A stretch of 5,301 nucleotides of DNA, from NCBI GenBank assembly GCA_947165805.1, contig CAMVBT010000188.1, forward strand, positions 1-5,301, written 5' to 3'. The first letter of the stretch is position 1; each line of letters begins with the position of its first letter. This document shows positions 4,710 through 5,301 of the stretch, piece after piece. Source of the DNA: an uncultured Clostridia bacterium. Lineage in GTDB: Bacteria > Bacillota > Clostridia > Oscillospirales > Ruminococcaceae. The notes beneath the pieces are model-generated. The model had not been told where the DNA came from. It did not search any database and saw only the letters and a list, made by a program, of their open reading frames with translations. The translations under genes and the position numbers were made by a program.

Positions 4710-5301
4710 TTATTCTGCGACTTCTTTTTTCAGTATCATTTTCACGGCTCTGATACCCGCCCTGAAATTGAACGCGAGTATCACCACGAACAGTCCGGCA
4801 AGTGCCGTATAGAACACCGCGTCGTCCTTAACATTGAATATCACGGCGCCCATTGCGAGCAGTATCAGTACGTTGAAGCCCATTTTAGGCAGATTGAGTG
4901 TCATATATACGATACGGTGGGTATCGGCCGCGCGCACCGCGAAGATTATGATGAAGCTCAGGAAGCTTGCGAAGGTCGCGCCGTAGATGCCCCACAGGTT
5001 TATCATTATTATGTTCAGCACGATGTTCGTGCCGGCGCCTATCGCGGCGGTCACCATGGAGCGCATGGACTGCTTCGACGCCACATACACGCTCCCCATG
5101 AACGTCGAGAAGCAGGTGAACACCACCGACATCACGATGAACGGTGTCGCAAGGTACGCTTCATAGAACGCCTTGTCATATATCATGAGTATGAGCGGTC
5201 TTATCGCGACGAAAAGCGCCGCCGCTATGACATACACCGTGGATTGGAATATATCGAACACATTGGTGTAGAATTTCGCTATCGTGCGGGAGTTGTTTTC
5301 C
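4710..5301 (-). CDS. Polysaccharide/lipid-linked oligosaccharide flippase, C-terminal part (cut by window edge)
   Basis: The frame is open to the window's right end, so only the last 196 residues are visible; the full family protein is usually about 450-500 residues. Six hydrophobic membrane segments can be seen, at roughly 17-41, 52-75, 83-103, 104-125, 141-157 and 162-179 of the visible part, followed by a basic tail (RAGIRAVKMILKKE). Features such as a strong hydrophobic helix before YDKAFYEAY, SKQSMRSMVTAAIGAGTNIVLNIIMI and WGIYGATFASFLSF fit the C-terminal half of Wzx/RfbX-like exporters of the MVF superfamily. These move undecaprenyl-linked sugar repeat units across the cytoplasmic membrane for capsule, exopolysaccharide or wall polymer assembly. 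A GTG at 5259-5261 could be mistaken for a start, but the protein clearly continues upstream. The gene sits 11 bp upstream of the dprA-like gene in the same direction, suggesting an operon. The exact substrate cannot be told. Confidence 0.85.
   Translation of the reverse strand, partial: ENNSRTIAKFYTNVFDIFQSTVYVIAAALFVAIRPLILMIYDKAFYEAYLATPFIVMSVVFTCFSTFMGSVYVASKQSMRSMVTAAIGAGTNIVLNIIMINLWGIYGATFASFLSFIIIFAVRAADTHRIVYMTLNLPKMGFNVLILLAMGAVIFNVKDDAVFYTALAGLFVVILAFNFRAGIRAVKMILKKEVAE

Noticed and set aside
4710..5261. A complete 183-residue membrane protein starting at the GTG at 5259-5261
   Set aside because: The frame continues without a stop to the window edge with flippase-like residues upstream of the GTG, so this is the C-terminal part of a longer gene.

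Overview
The window looks like chromosomal DNA of a Gram-positive Clostridia-type bacterium, probably Ruminococcus/Oscillospiraceae-like. This is inferred from GC-rich coding sequence broken by AT-rich intergenic DNA, strong AGGAG-type ribosome binding sites, consensus sigma-A promoters, and the character of the proteins. It holds six protein genes, one cut by the right edge. I see no tRNA, rRNA, CRISPR array, insertion sequence or phage gene.

Left part, minus strand (1-1882): a class I AroF/G/H-type DAHP synthase (89-1117), the entry enzyme of aromatic amino acid synthesis, is transcribed from its own perfect-consensus promoter. Upstream of it, and separated by a 11-bp-arm stem-loop that may be a terminator, lies a MarR-family regulator (1299-1763), also with a perfect-consensus promoter. 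The MarR protein resembles FabT, the fatty-acid synthesis repressor, but no fatty-acid gene is in view. Positions 1-88 hold a near-perfect hairpin and a tandem 18-bp repeat.

Middle, plus strand (1764-3536): a 347-bp divergent intergenic region carries the MarR promoter, a perfect 15-bp dyad, and an extended -10 promoter for the next genes. These are a D-2-hydroxyacid dehydrogenase of the hydroxypyruvate reductase/glycerate dehydrogenase type (2111-3058) and a YbaK-type Cys-tRNA(Pro) deacylase (3087-3536), which probably form one transcript. The YbaK reading frame carries recognisable family sequence upstream of its first usable start codon.

Right part, minus strand (3529-5301): the C-terminal half of a polysaccharide/lipid flippase runs in from beyond the right edge and is followed after 11 bp by a divergent DprA/Smf-like protein with a long charged linker and a C-terminal winged helix. 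The DprA-like gene ends tail-to-tail with ybaK, the two overlapping by 8 bp.

Most of the window is ordinary housekeeping sequence, and I do not see a clear new multi-gene system. The points most worth a second look are the degenerate signature of the DprA-like protein, the apparently lost start codon of ybaK, and the intergenic dyad between the MarR gene and the dehydrogenase.
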